The notes under the pieces: generated by a model
The model's input: the letters and a program-made list of their open reading frames with translations, nothing else
Database searches by the model: none
Told to the model about the DNA's origin: nothing
Shown: positions 1-6,065 of the stretch, piece by piece
How positions within the stretch are numbered: position 1 is the stretch's first letter
Layout of the letters: each line of letters opens with the position of its first letter
Source: Selenomonadaceae bacterium
GTDB lineage: Bacteria > Bacillota > Negativicutes > Selenomonadales > Selenomonadaceae
Direction of reading: 5' to 3'
NCBI GenBank assembly: GCA_017445435.1
Contig: JAFSUE010000325.1
Location: 1-22,910 of the forward strand
DNA length: 22,910 nucleotides
Translations under genes and position numbers: made by a program

Positions 1-332
1 CTGTTTACGGTAATTTCACCGATTGAGAAAAGGTCAACATTGCTCCAGTACAAATCCGCGCCGTTATCGAAGACTACGCGCAAATCCCAGTACCTTGAAT
101 TTTCAGCAGGGTCGAAACGTATAGTAGCTGATGCGCCAGGCGCTATTGTTCCACTATCGCCGAGAAGATCTTCTTCCCAGCTATTTGAATCAGCAGAGCT
201 ACAAAAAATATGAAAGATTGTCGAGCCAGTGTTGTTAATAATCATAAAGTCCTGCGTACCCGCCAAAGCTGGAGTACTAGCCATTAACATTAACGCTACC
301 GTCAAGACAAAAACGCGAAGTGATTTTACCAT
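1..332 (-). CDS. Small secreted protein of unknown function (3' part off the window)
   Basis: Reading leftward from the ATG at 332-330, 110 codons stay open to the edge. The first ~24 residues form a classic signal peptide: MVKSLR, a hydrophobic core, then a likely signal peptidase I site at TPALA|GT. The mature part (GTQDFMIINNTGSTIFHIF...) has alternating hydrophobic residues, an NNTG motif, a WEEDLLGD segment and a YWDLRVVFDNG segment. These resemble small periplasmic or secreted beta-rich hypothetical proteins; I cannot name a function. The start is fixed by GGGAGG (reverse of 342-347) nine bases upstream. It has its own promoter about 110 bp upstream and is not part of the fructose operon. 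The C-terminus is outside the window. Confidence 0.82.
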   Translation of the reverse strand, partial: MVKSLRVFVLTVALMLMASTPALAGTQDFMIINNTGSTIFHIFCSSADSNSWEEDLLGDSGTIAPGASATIRFDPAENSRYWDLRVVFDNGADLYWSNVDLFSIGEITVN

Positions 333-370
333 TACAATCGACCTCCCTAAAAAAATATTTTTTACCTACA

Positions 371-385
371 CGATTAAATTAATCG
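371..385. promoter_or_regulatory. Palindrome in the 5' leader (possible operator)
   Basis: CGATTAA-A-TTAATCG is a perfect 7-bp inverted repeat about a single central base. It lies in the untranslated leader between the promoter at 440-467 and the start codon at 332. Its position suits a repressor site, but no regulator is known; this is inference. Confidence 0.35.
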
Positions 386-439
386 CGAAAAAATTTTTTA
401 TCAAATTAAAGTTTACTTTTAGTTACGCTATAATTTATT

Positions 440-467
440 ATTATAGTGTCATAACTTTCAATGTCAA
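440..467 (-). promoter_or_regulatory. Sigma-70 type promoter for the secreted protein
   Basis: On the minus strand TTGACA (467-462) and TATAAT (445-440) are separated by 16 bp; both hexamers match the consensus exactly. Transcription would start near 433, giving a leader of about 100 nt before the ATG at 332. No competing gene start lies nearby. Confidence 0.8.
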
Positions 468-583
468 CATTTTCACGAATGCTTAATAAAATAAAATTTG
501 TGGTACGTAAAAGTTGACGTTGAATCGTACCGTAAGCGAATCTGTATAAAATTTTTCTACGCTTAAAAATTCCTACGCTTGAG

Positions 584-1465
584 TTATGAAAAGATACTCA
601 TAATTTTTTTGTAAAGTTTTGAACTGAAAGGCTCATCATCTTCCGTCGCGTGGAAAATTTGCGCTTGACCAGCTTTAAGTCTGTCAAAAAGTTGTTCGGG
701 CTTACGAATGCCAGTACCGACCGACGTTGACAACATAGGCTTGCCGTCGAAACGTGACAGCGGAACTTTTTTACTTGCCGCGATAATGACGGCGTCCGCC
801 TCTTTAATTTCTTGGTCAGTCAATGCGTGGTAAACGCCCGCCGCGCCGTGAACTTCAACGCGAATATTAATCCCCAACTTTTCAGCGGCATTTTTCAACG
901 CTTCACGTGCCATAAATGAAGATGAAATGCCAGTAGGACAAGCCGTCACTGCGATAATTTTTTGTCCAGTGGAAATTTGCGTTGCTGATGATTCAGACTT
1001 TTTGCGTTCAGCTTCCTTCGCGTCAATAATCTTTATGACTTCGTCAGCCGATTTAGCCTTGATGAGATTTTCTCTAAATTCTTCGTTCATCAACAGGACA
1101 GCTAAACGACCCATTTCCGTCATAGCGGTATCACCAGCTTTAATTGGTGCCGCTAATAAGACGATAAGCCGCGCAGGTTTACCGTCGATTGAATCGAAGT
1201 TTACGCCGTCAGGTACGGTTATCAGCGAAATTGACGCCTTTTTAACTGCGGCATTTTGCGCATGCGGCGTCGCCAATCCGTCAGAAAGTCCAGTTGAACC
1301 TTGAACTTCTCTAGCCAAAACGTCGCGGCGTACAATTTCTTTGTCACGAATCGCGCCAGCCGTCATAAGCAGATCAATTAACATATCAATGGCTTCATGT
1401 TTGTCTGCAGGATGAACGCCAAGTGCTATAGATTTTTTTGAAATAAAGTTAGTAATTTTTCCCAT
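584..1465 (-). CDS. Fructose-type PTS EIIAB protein without IIC
   Basis: 293 residues. Residues 1-150 are a type-2 IIA domain with the phosphorylated histidine in GLATPHAQ (H68). Residues ~168-268 are a fructose-type IIB domain with the phosphocysteine in VTACPTG (C176), followed by SSSFMA where FruA usually has AHTFMA. The family normally continues into a ~330-residue membrane IIC domain (FruA EIIABC). Here the protein ends at KLYKKIMSIFS, just where the first IIC helix would begin, and the next 250 bases downstream contain no IIC sequence in any frame. It lies downstream of fruK, 77 bp away, with AGGAAGTG before its ATG. Either IIC is encoded elsewhere and works in trans, or this is a truncated transporter that only relays phosphate. 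Fructose specificity is inferred from IIB and the fruK neighbour. Confidence 0.85.
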   Translation of the reverse strand: MGKITNFISKKSIALGVHPADKHEAIDMLIDLLMTAGAIRDKEIVRRDVLAREVQGSTGLSDGLATPHAQNAAVKKASISLITVPDGVNFDSIDGKPARLIVLLAAPIKAGDTAMTEMGRLAVLLMNEEFRENLIKAKSADEVIKIIDAKEAERKKSESSATQISTGQKIIAVTACPTGISSSFMAREALKNAAEKLGINIRVEVHGAAGVYHALTDQEIKEADAVIIAASKKVPLSRFDGKPMLSTSVGTGIRKPEQLFDRLKAGQAQIFHATEDDEPFSSKLYKKIMSIFS

Positions 1466-1481
1466 TTAAATCACTTCCTAA

Positions 1482-1522
1482 GGGAGCAGGGAGCAGGGAA
1501 AAATTTGCTGTTCCCTGTTCCC
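1482..1522. repeat. Heptad repeat forming a hairpin between fruK and the EIIAB gene
   Basis: GGGAGCA is repeated twice and begins a third time (1482-1499). A partial complement, TCCCTGTTCCC (1512-1522), pairs with 1489-1499 at 10 of 11 positions. In the fruK-EIIAB transcript this makes a stem-loop in the 77-bp spacer with no U-run on the minus strand, so it is more likely an RNA-stability element or repeat insertion than a terminator. Confidence 0.6.
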
Positions 1523-1543
1523 CAGTTATGCGATAATTAAATT

Positions 1544-2452
1544 TTATTCGAGAGTTTTTAAGAGCGCCTCAACTTCAGGACGTGTGGCAAGATTTTCAGA
1601 AAATGCAGATGCTGAACCAGTTGCCAAGCCCATGTGGAAAGCTTTGAGATAATCGCCGTTTGATTCGGTATAACCAGCAATAAATCCAGCAACCATTGAA
1701 TCGCCCGCGCCGATTGAGTTTACAAGTTTTCCTTTTGGTGCAGGTGAGAAATAGTCTTTGCCGTCTTCAGTCAACAAAATAGCGCCGTCGCCTGCCATTG
1801 AAATTAAGACATTGCGTGCGCCTTTTTCCTGCAACTTTTTAGCGTACTCAACAATTTGTTCGTTGCTAGTAAGTTTAACGCCGAACATATCGCCAAGTTC
1901 ATGGTTATTTGGTTTAATAAGCCATGGATGGAATTTCAAAACTTTGAGGAGGAGACCTTTTTCCGCGTCGACAACAATTCTAATGCCTTTATCCTGCAAC
2001 GGTTCAAGTGTCCTTTCGTACATATCGTCGGGCAGGGTATTAGGAATTGAGCCAGACAATACAAGCGTATCACCTTCGCCGAGTTTAGCAAGTTTAGCGA
2101 AAAGTTCATCGCGTTTAGCGTCGCTGATTTTTGGACCTTGCCCATTAATTTCAGTTTCGACATCAGCTTTAGCTTTTACATTGATTCGCGAAAAGCCTTC
2201 GTCGAGTTGTACGAAGTCATCAGCCGCGTTGAAGGTACGAAGTTGACGTTTAATTTCTTCGCCAGTGAATCCAGCAAGGAAACCCAACGCCGTCGACTTG
2301 TGACCCAAATTGCCGAGAACGATTGAAACGTTAATTCCTTTGCCGCCGCCAAGAACTTGTTCATAAGTGACGCGGTTAATTTTTCCCGTTTCAAACTTAT
2401 CCAGCCTGATTATGTAATCAATGGCGGGATTGAACGTTACCGTATAAATCAT
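1544..2452 (-). CDS. fruK: 1-phosphofructokinase
   Basis: 302 residues, the usual length for PfkB-family 1-phosphofructokinase. It phosphorylates fructose 1-phosphate, the product of the fructose PTS, to fructose 1,6-bisphosphate in the cytoplasm. The sequence shows FNPAIDYII at the N-terminus, the sugar-binding GGGKGINV motif (residues 35-42), the KPNNHE segment (~180-185) and the ATP/catalytic GAGDSMVAGF motif (248-257; D251 is the expected base). The ATG at 2452 follows a strong GGGAGG (2467-2462). It is the first gene of the operon, with the PTS EIIAB downstream. A tagatose-6-phosphate kinase (LacC) has the same fold, but the PTS neighbour favours FruK. No DeoR-type fruR gene precedes it, unlike many fru operons. 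Confidence 0.92.
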   Translation of the reverse strand: MIYTVTFNPAIDYIIRLDKFETGKINRVTYEQVLGGGKGINVSIVLGNLGHKSTALGFLAGFTGEEIKRQLRTFNAADDFVQLDEGFSRINVKAKADVETEINGQGPKISDAKRDELFAKLAKLGEGDTLVLSGSIPNTLPDDMYERTLEPLQDKGIRIVVDAEKGLLLKVLKFHPWLIKPNNHELGDMFGVKLTSNEQIVEYAKKLQEKGARNVLISMAGDGAILLTEDGKDYFSPAPKGKLVNSIGAGDSMVAGFIAGYTESNGDYLKAFHMGLATGSASAFSENLATRPEVEALLKTLE

Positions 2453-2482
2453 AAATTTACCCCTCCCATAAAATAAATTGAA

Positions 2483-2499
2483 AATTCAGCGATTGAATT
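2483..2499. promoter_or_regulatory. Inverted repeat overlapping the fruK -10 element (possible operator)
   Basis: AATTCA-N5-TGAATT is a perfect 6-bp inverted repeat. It overlaps the first bases of the -10 element and the expected transcription start, where repressor operators sit. A fructose repressor is the natural candidate, but none is encoded here. Confidence 0.4.
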
Positions 2500-2525
2500 A
2501 TACAATACGCCATTTTATATTTCAA
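2497..2525 (-). promoter_or_regulatory. fruK promoter
   Basis: On the minus strand TTGAAA (2525-2520) and a perfect TATAAT (2502-2497) are 17 bp apart. Transcription would begin near 2490, about 40 nt before the fruK ATG. Confidence 0.75.
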
Positions 2526-2607
2526 GGCAAGTTAATCAAAGTTAAAATTAAAATTTTTTAACGATGAACTAAAAAATGTTTGTGCTTATAGTTAAATTCA
2601 ATAGAAA

Positions 2608-2709
2608 GGGGCGCGCAAGGACGCGCGCCCGTCCGCGCAAACGCCGTGATGGCGTTTCAGCGGACATGTTTTCTTTTGCTTCTTTTCTTTTGCGCCAAAA
2701 GAAAAGAAG
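2608..2709. repeat. Array of three stem-loops in the fruK/birA divergent spacer
   Basis: Three separate perfect or near-perfect hairpins follow one another. The first is GGGCGCGC (2609-2616) with GCGCGCCC (2623-2630), loop AAGGAC. The second has outer arms GTCCGC (2631-2636) and GCGGAC (2660-2665) enclosing AAACGCC/GGCGTTT (2639-2645/2651-2657) with loop GTGAT. The third is a 14-bp stem, CTTCTTTTCTTTTG (2679-2692) with its complement at 2696-2709, loop CGC. The block is far more GC-rich at its left end than its surroundings. It lies between two gene starts, so terminators are not expected. It could be an imported palindromic repeat (REP/MITE-like) or a structured RNA. A 60-codon frame across it (2576-2758) is very basic and reads through all three hairpins, so I do not call it a gene. 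Confidence 0.7.
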
Positions 2710-2866
2710 TTCATCAAAAAATAATTATTGTCTTCGATTTTACAAACAACTTCCATAAAAAGATTGTGAAAAAAATCTGTTTAAGTTTTAATTGCTAAAG
2801 TTTTGTTGTAAAATTGTAGCTGTTAATCACGTCGCTAACTTTTTAAATTTTGGTAGGTGAATCTAG

Positions 2867-3847
2867 TTGAAAAGAAAAATAATTGATATGCTTAAAGGCG
2901 CGGCGGGAAATTTTCTTTCTGGAGAAGAAATTGCCGAAAAATTAAACGTCACGCGAACTTCTATTTGGAAAAATATTCAGACGCTAAAAAAATTCGGCTA
3001 CGATATTGAAAGCCGCGGCAAGCTCGGCTACAAGCTGAATCAAATTCCTGATTTGCTTTTACCTGCCGCAGTTCAATCTGGCTTGAACACAAAAATTATC
3101 GCCGCCGAAAATCGAATGATTCATAAAATTTCTGTTGACTCGACGAATAAAATTGCTAAGCGGCTGGCTTATGAAGGCGCGGCAGATGGTACAGTCATTG
3201 TTGCTGAAGAACAGACTGGTGGTAAAGGTCGACTTGAACGGAATTTTTTTTCGCCACGCGGTAAAAGTATTTTATTTTCATTGATTCTCCGTCCAAAATG
3301 TTTGCCGAAAGATGCGCCGAAATTTACATTGATGTCTGCAGTTGCCGTTGCCAATGCCATGCAACGTTTCAAACTTCCCGCGCAGATTAAATGGCCCAAT
3401 GATATTATGTTTGACGGACGAAAAGTCGTAGGGATTTTAACTGAACTTAGCGCACAAATTGAAAAAGTAAATTATATCGTCGTCGGGATTGGCATTAACG
3501 CAAATATTTCGCGTGAAGAATTTCCTGCCGATATAAAAAAAATTGCCGCGTCACTTTCTGAAATAAATGGCGGCAAAATTTCGCGTATAGATTTTTTCCG
3601 CGCAGTTTTGGAAGAATGCGATAAACTTTACACGACGATTAAACTTGACGGCTTTAAAAAAATTTTTGAGCAATGGCGAAAATATAATATTACGCTTGGT
3701 CGTGAAGTGAAAGTCATTTCAGCGGAGACTGGCGAAAGTTTTTTTGGCGTCGCAGAAGATATTGACGAAGACGGCGCGTTAATCGTCTCTACGGAAAATG
3801 GGCGGCAAACTTTGTACGCAGGAGACGTTTCAATTAGGAATTCGTAA
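2867..3847 (+). CDS. birA: Bifunctional biotin-protein ligase / biotin operon repressor
   Basis: 326 residues. Residues ~1-60 are a winged helix-turn-helix (SGEEIAEKLNVTRTSIWKNI), the DNA-binding part of class II biotin ligases. Residues ~85-270 are the catalytic domain: biotinyl-AMP loop GGKGRLERNFFSPRG (118-132), KWPNDI (175-180), VGILTEL (188-194) and VGIGINANI (206-214). A small C-terminal beta domain follows. The enzyme activates biotin with ATP and attaches it to carboxylase subunits, and probably represses biotin genes. The TTG at 2867 is chosen because AGGTGA (2855-2860) is correctly spaced before it; the first in-frame ATG would cut the HTH. The stop codon lies inside the heptad repeat that follows. 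No biotin genes are adjacent. Confidence 0.93.
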   Translation: MKRKIIDMLKGAAGNFLSGEEIAEKLNVTRTSIWKNIQTLKKFGYDIESRGKLGYKLNQIPDLLLPAAVQSGLNTKIIAAENRMIHKISVDSTNKIAKRLAYEGAADGTVIVAEEQTGGKGRLERNFFSPRGKSILFSLILRPKCLPKDAPKFTLMSAVAVANAMQRFKLPAQIKWPNDIMFDGRKVVGILTELSAQIEKVNYIVVGIGINANISREEFPADIKKIAASLSEINGGKISRIDFFRAVLEECDKLYTTIKLDGFKKIFEQWRKYNITLGREVKVISAETGESFFGVAEDIDEDGALIVSTENGRQTLYAGDVSIRNS

Positions 3848-3898
3848 TGCGGAATGCTTAATGATTTTTTCTAAAAGCTAATCCCTAAAAGCTAAAAT
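3832..3898. repeat. Two heptad repeat tracts after birA
   Basis: Bases 3832-3866 read as five consecutive seven-mers of the form AATNNNN (AATTAGG, AATTCGT, AATGCGG, AATGCTT, AATGATT). Bases 3871-3898 read as CTAAAAG, CTAATCC, CTAAAAG, CTAAAAT. The first tract includes the birA stop codon, so the repeat forms the end of the gene. Confidence 0.7.
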
Positions 3899-3976
3899 GC
3901 AGGAAAAAATTTTTATGCGGCGAAATTTCTTGCATTGGAATTATTCTTAAACGATTTTAACTTAGGAGGGGCGGAA

Positions 3977-5050
3977 GTGAAAAGGGATAGTTTATGGGAG
4001 GCATATCTTAAGCGTGGATTGAGCCGCCGTAGTTTTTTAAAAGGCTGTGTAGCGTTGACATCCTTGCTCGGACTTAGTACCGATATGTTCTCAAAAGTTG
4101 TTGAAGCGGCTGAAAAAAGGCCGCTGCCTGTAGTAATTTGGATACACGGTCACGAATGCACGGGCTGTGACGAATCTTTCATAAGGTCGGCGTCGCCGTT
4201 AGCGTCGGACGTTGTATTAACTACTATCGCGCTAGAATACGACCACTTACTTAGCGCGGCTTGTGGTGAACCGTTTGAAAAACATTTAGACAAAACTATT
4301 GCCGAATACAATGGCAAGTATATTTTGGCAGTTGAAGGCGCAGTAGCTACGAAGGCAAGCGGCGTTCATTGTATGTCAGGCGGTCATACATTTTTGCACA
4401 CGTTGGAAAAAGCGGCTAAAGGTGCGGCGGCGATTATTGCTTACGGTAGCTGCGCGGCATACGGCGGCATACAAGCGGCTAAACCAAATCCAACTGGTTC
4501 AGCTGGCATTTCTCACTTTGTCGGCGGAAAAACTGTTGTCAACGTTCCAGGCTGTCCACCAATTCCCGAAGTTATGACTGGCGTTGTTATGCACGTTGCA
4601 TTGTTCGGAACATTGCCGCCACTTGACGGAGATAACAGACCTAAACAATTTTTCGGCAACAGAATTCATGACACTTGCTACCGTCGCCCATTTTTTGATG
4701 CGGGAATGTTCGCTGAAACTTTTGACGACGCAGGCTCAAAGGCTGGCTGGTGTCTTTACAAACTCGGCTGTCGTGGTCCTGAAACGTACAACTCCTGCGG
4801 AAATTTGCGCTGGTGGCAAGGTATGAGCTATCCAATTCAATCTGGCGCACCATGTATTGGTTGCTCCAACGCGCATTTTTGGGACGAAGACCCGTTCACT
4901 GGGCGCCTTCCGCAGTACGGCAAACTTGGTGACGCTGATAAAATTGGCGTCGGCTTAGGAGTATTAACTGCCGCTGGCGTTGGCGCTCATGCCGTTGCAA
5001 GTATCATTCAGCGCAATAAACGCGATGATTTAACGAAGGAAGAAGAATAA
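3977..5050 (+). CDS. Group 1 membrane-bound [NiFe]-hydrogenase, small subunit
   Basis: 357 residues from the GTG at 3977, chosen because AGGAGG (3964-3969) sits seven bases before it; a TTG at 3935 lacks such a site. The N-terminus carries a perfect twin-arginine signal SRRSFLK (residues 16-22) followed by a hydrophobic stretch, so the folded subunit is exported by Tat. It holds three iron-sulfur clusters that carry electrons from the Ni-Fe site to the membrane: HGHECTGC (C61, C64), GSCAAYGG, VPGCPP, then HDTCYRR, GWCLYKLGC, YNSCGN and PIQSGAPCIGCS. A hydrophobic helix near the C-terminus (GVGLGVLTAAGVGAHAVASII) is the usual membrane anchor. It belongs with the large subunit and cytochrome b downstream, although a methyltransferase gene intervenes. 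Equivalent to HydA/HyaA; I leave the symbol open because naming differs by genus. Confidence 0.93.
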   Translation: MKRDSLWEAYLKRGLSRRSFLKGCVALTSLLGLSTDMFSKVVEAAEKRPLPVVIWIHGHECTGCDESFIRSASPLASDVVLTTIALEYDHLLSAACGEPFEKHLDKTIAEYNGKYILAVEGAVATKASGVHCMSGGHTFLHTLEKAAKGAAAIIAYGSCAAYGGIQAAKPNPTGSAGISHFVGGKTVVNVPGCPPIPEVMTGVVMHVALFGTLPPLDGDNRPKQFFGNRIHDTCYRRPFFDAGMFAETFDDAGSKAGWCLYKLGCRGPETYNSCGNLRWWQGMSYPIQSGAPCIGCSNAHFWDEDPFTGRLPQYGKLGDADKIGVGLGVLTAAGVGAHAVASIIQRNKRDDLTKEEE

Positions 5051-5057
5051 TTTAATT

Positions 5058-5115
5058 TAGAATTAAGAATGTAGAATTAAGAATTTTTTAGCTACAAGCT
5101 AACACCTAAAATTGG
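5058..5115. repeat. Heptad repeats between hydrogenase small subunit and methyltransferase genes
   Basis: Bases 5059-5086 are four seven-mers AGAATTA, AGAATGT, AGAATTA, AGAATTT. Bases 5088-5115 are TTAGCTA, CAAGCTA, ACACCTA, AAATTGG. Layout and wording resemble the block after birA (AAT-type tract, then CTA-type tract), although the sequences differ. Confidence 0.7.
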
Positions 5116-5124
5116 GGTGAAGAT

Positions 5125-6036
5125 GTGGACGTATCAAAACTGGCGGGGCTGAAATTAAATAATAACGACGAACTTATTGAGGCGCTGAAAGTTCTTTACG
5201 CCGCCGATATTCAAACATATGTTAAACAATGCGGCAACGATAATCAATTCCCTTTCGACGCAAATAATCAATGGATTTGCTTGACGGATTGCGTAAAAGA
5301 AGCTGGCAGCGTTGAACAAGGATATTTCTTTCAAGATATGTGGGGAGCTCGTAAAATTTACCGTTCCAACGTCAAGCACGTTTACGATATTGGTTCAAGT
5401 ATTGGCGGCTTTATCGCGCATTTATTGGCAATGGAAGTTAGCGTGACAATGTTGGATATTCGCCCGTTTCAACATAGAATTGAAGGCTTGAACTTCATAC
5501 AAACTGACGCAATGAATATGAATAATATTCCTGATGATTCTATGGAAACAGTTTCCGCGCTTTGTTCCTTTGAACATTTTGGGCTTGGACGCTACAGCGA
5601 TCCGATTGACTACAACGGCTGGAAAAAAGCTTTGCACGCCGTCAAACGTAAAATGAAAGTCGGCGGCAATTTCTATCTTTCCGTACCAGTTGGGCGTCAA
5701 GATAAAGTTGTCTTCAACGCGCACCGTGTTTTCAATCCTGCGACAATCGCTCGTGAAATGTTGCCAGAAGTTTCTTTGTACGAATTTAGCTACATTGCTG
5801 ATTGGAAAATTAACACTTGCTTAAGCGGCGATATTAAACTTGACGATTTAGAATCCGTTGCAAAAACTTTGCCTGAAATAAAAAATAACGGCGCAACAGG
5901 TTTATTCGCGTTCAAAAAGCATTTGCGTTCCACCCCCCCCCATTTTGAGTTGACTTTACTTATATTATTAATATTTGCGGCGTGCAATCGGCAACGCGTA
6001 AAAAATCATTACGCATTACGAATTAAGCATTCCTAA
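5125..6036 (+). CDS. DUF268-type SAM-dependent methyltransferase-like protein
   Basis: 303 residues from a GTG preceded by GGGGTGA. Residues ~84-102 (HVYDIGSSIGGFIAHLLA) form a glycine-rich SAM-binding motif I with an acidic end of strand 2 (MLDIRP, 109-114); FIQTDAMNM and DSMETVSALCSFEHFGLGRY match the DUF268/methyltransferase-11 region, and GGNFYLSVPVG is a later strand. The family is usually found in polysaccharide gene clusters; the substrate is unknown. It is odd here, between the two hydrogenase subunits and flanked on both sides by heptad repeats. The recognisable domain ends at FAFKKH (residue 266). The remaining 37 residues begin with a nine-C tract and read into the following repeat, so they look like read-through and not an original tail. 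Confidence 0.75.
   Translation: MDVSKLAGLKLNNNDELIEALKVLYAADIQTYVKQCGNDNQFPFDANNQWICLTDCVKEAGSVEQGYFFQDMWGARKIYRSNVKHVYDIGSSIGGFIAHLLAMEVSVTMLDIRPFQHRIEGLNFIQTDAMNMNNIPDDSMETVSALCSFEHFGLGRYSDPIDYNGWKKALHAVKRKMKVGGNFYLSVPVGRQDKVVFNAHRVFNPATIAREMLPEVSLYEFSYIADWKINTCLSGDIKLDDLESVAKTLPEIKNNGATGLFAFKKHLRSTPPHFELTLLILLIFAACNRQRVKNHYALRIKHS
5933..5941 (+). repeat. Homopolymer of nine C in the methyltransferase gene
   Basis: Nine C in a row within codons 270-272. With eight or ten C the frame meets TGA within about five to eight codons; with nine it continues for 32 more residues. See the finding on phase variation. Confidence 0.95.
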
Positions 6037-6041
6037 TTAAA
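6007..6041. repeat. Heptad repeat before the hydrogenase large subunit
   Basis: Five consecutive seven-mers: CATTACG, CATTACG, AATTAAG, CATTCCT, AATTAAA. The stop codon of the preceding reading frame (6034-6036) lies inside the tract, so the last residues of that frame are encoded by the repeat. Confidence 0.7.
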
Positions 6042-6065
6042 AACGACCGAAGGGAGTTTTTCTTA

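Noticed and set aside
927..1304. 125-codon plus-strand frame opposite the PTS gene
   Set aside because: Shadow of a well-supported EIIAB gene on the other strand; no motifs.
2576..2758. 60-codon plus-strand frame over the hairpin array
   Set aside because: The very basic, arginine-rich translation is produced by the palindromes; no ribosome site or family match.
3935..3976. Longer N-terminus for the hydrogenase small subunit (TTG at 3935)
   Set aside because: AGGAGG at 3964-3969 points to the GTG at 3977 and the Tat signal then has its normal length.
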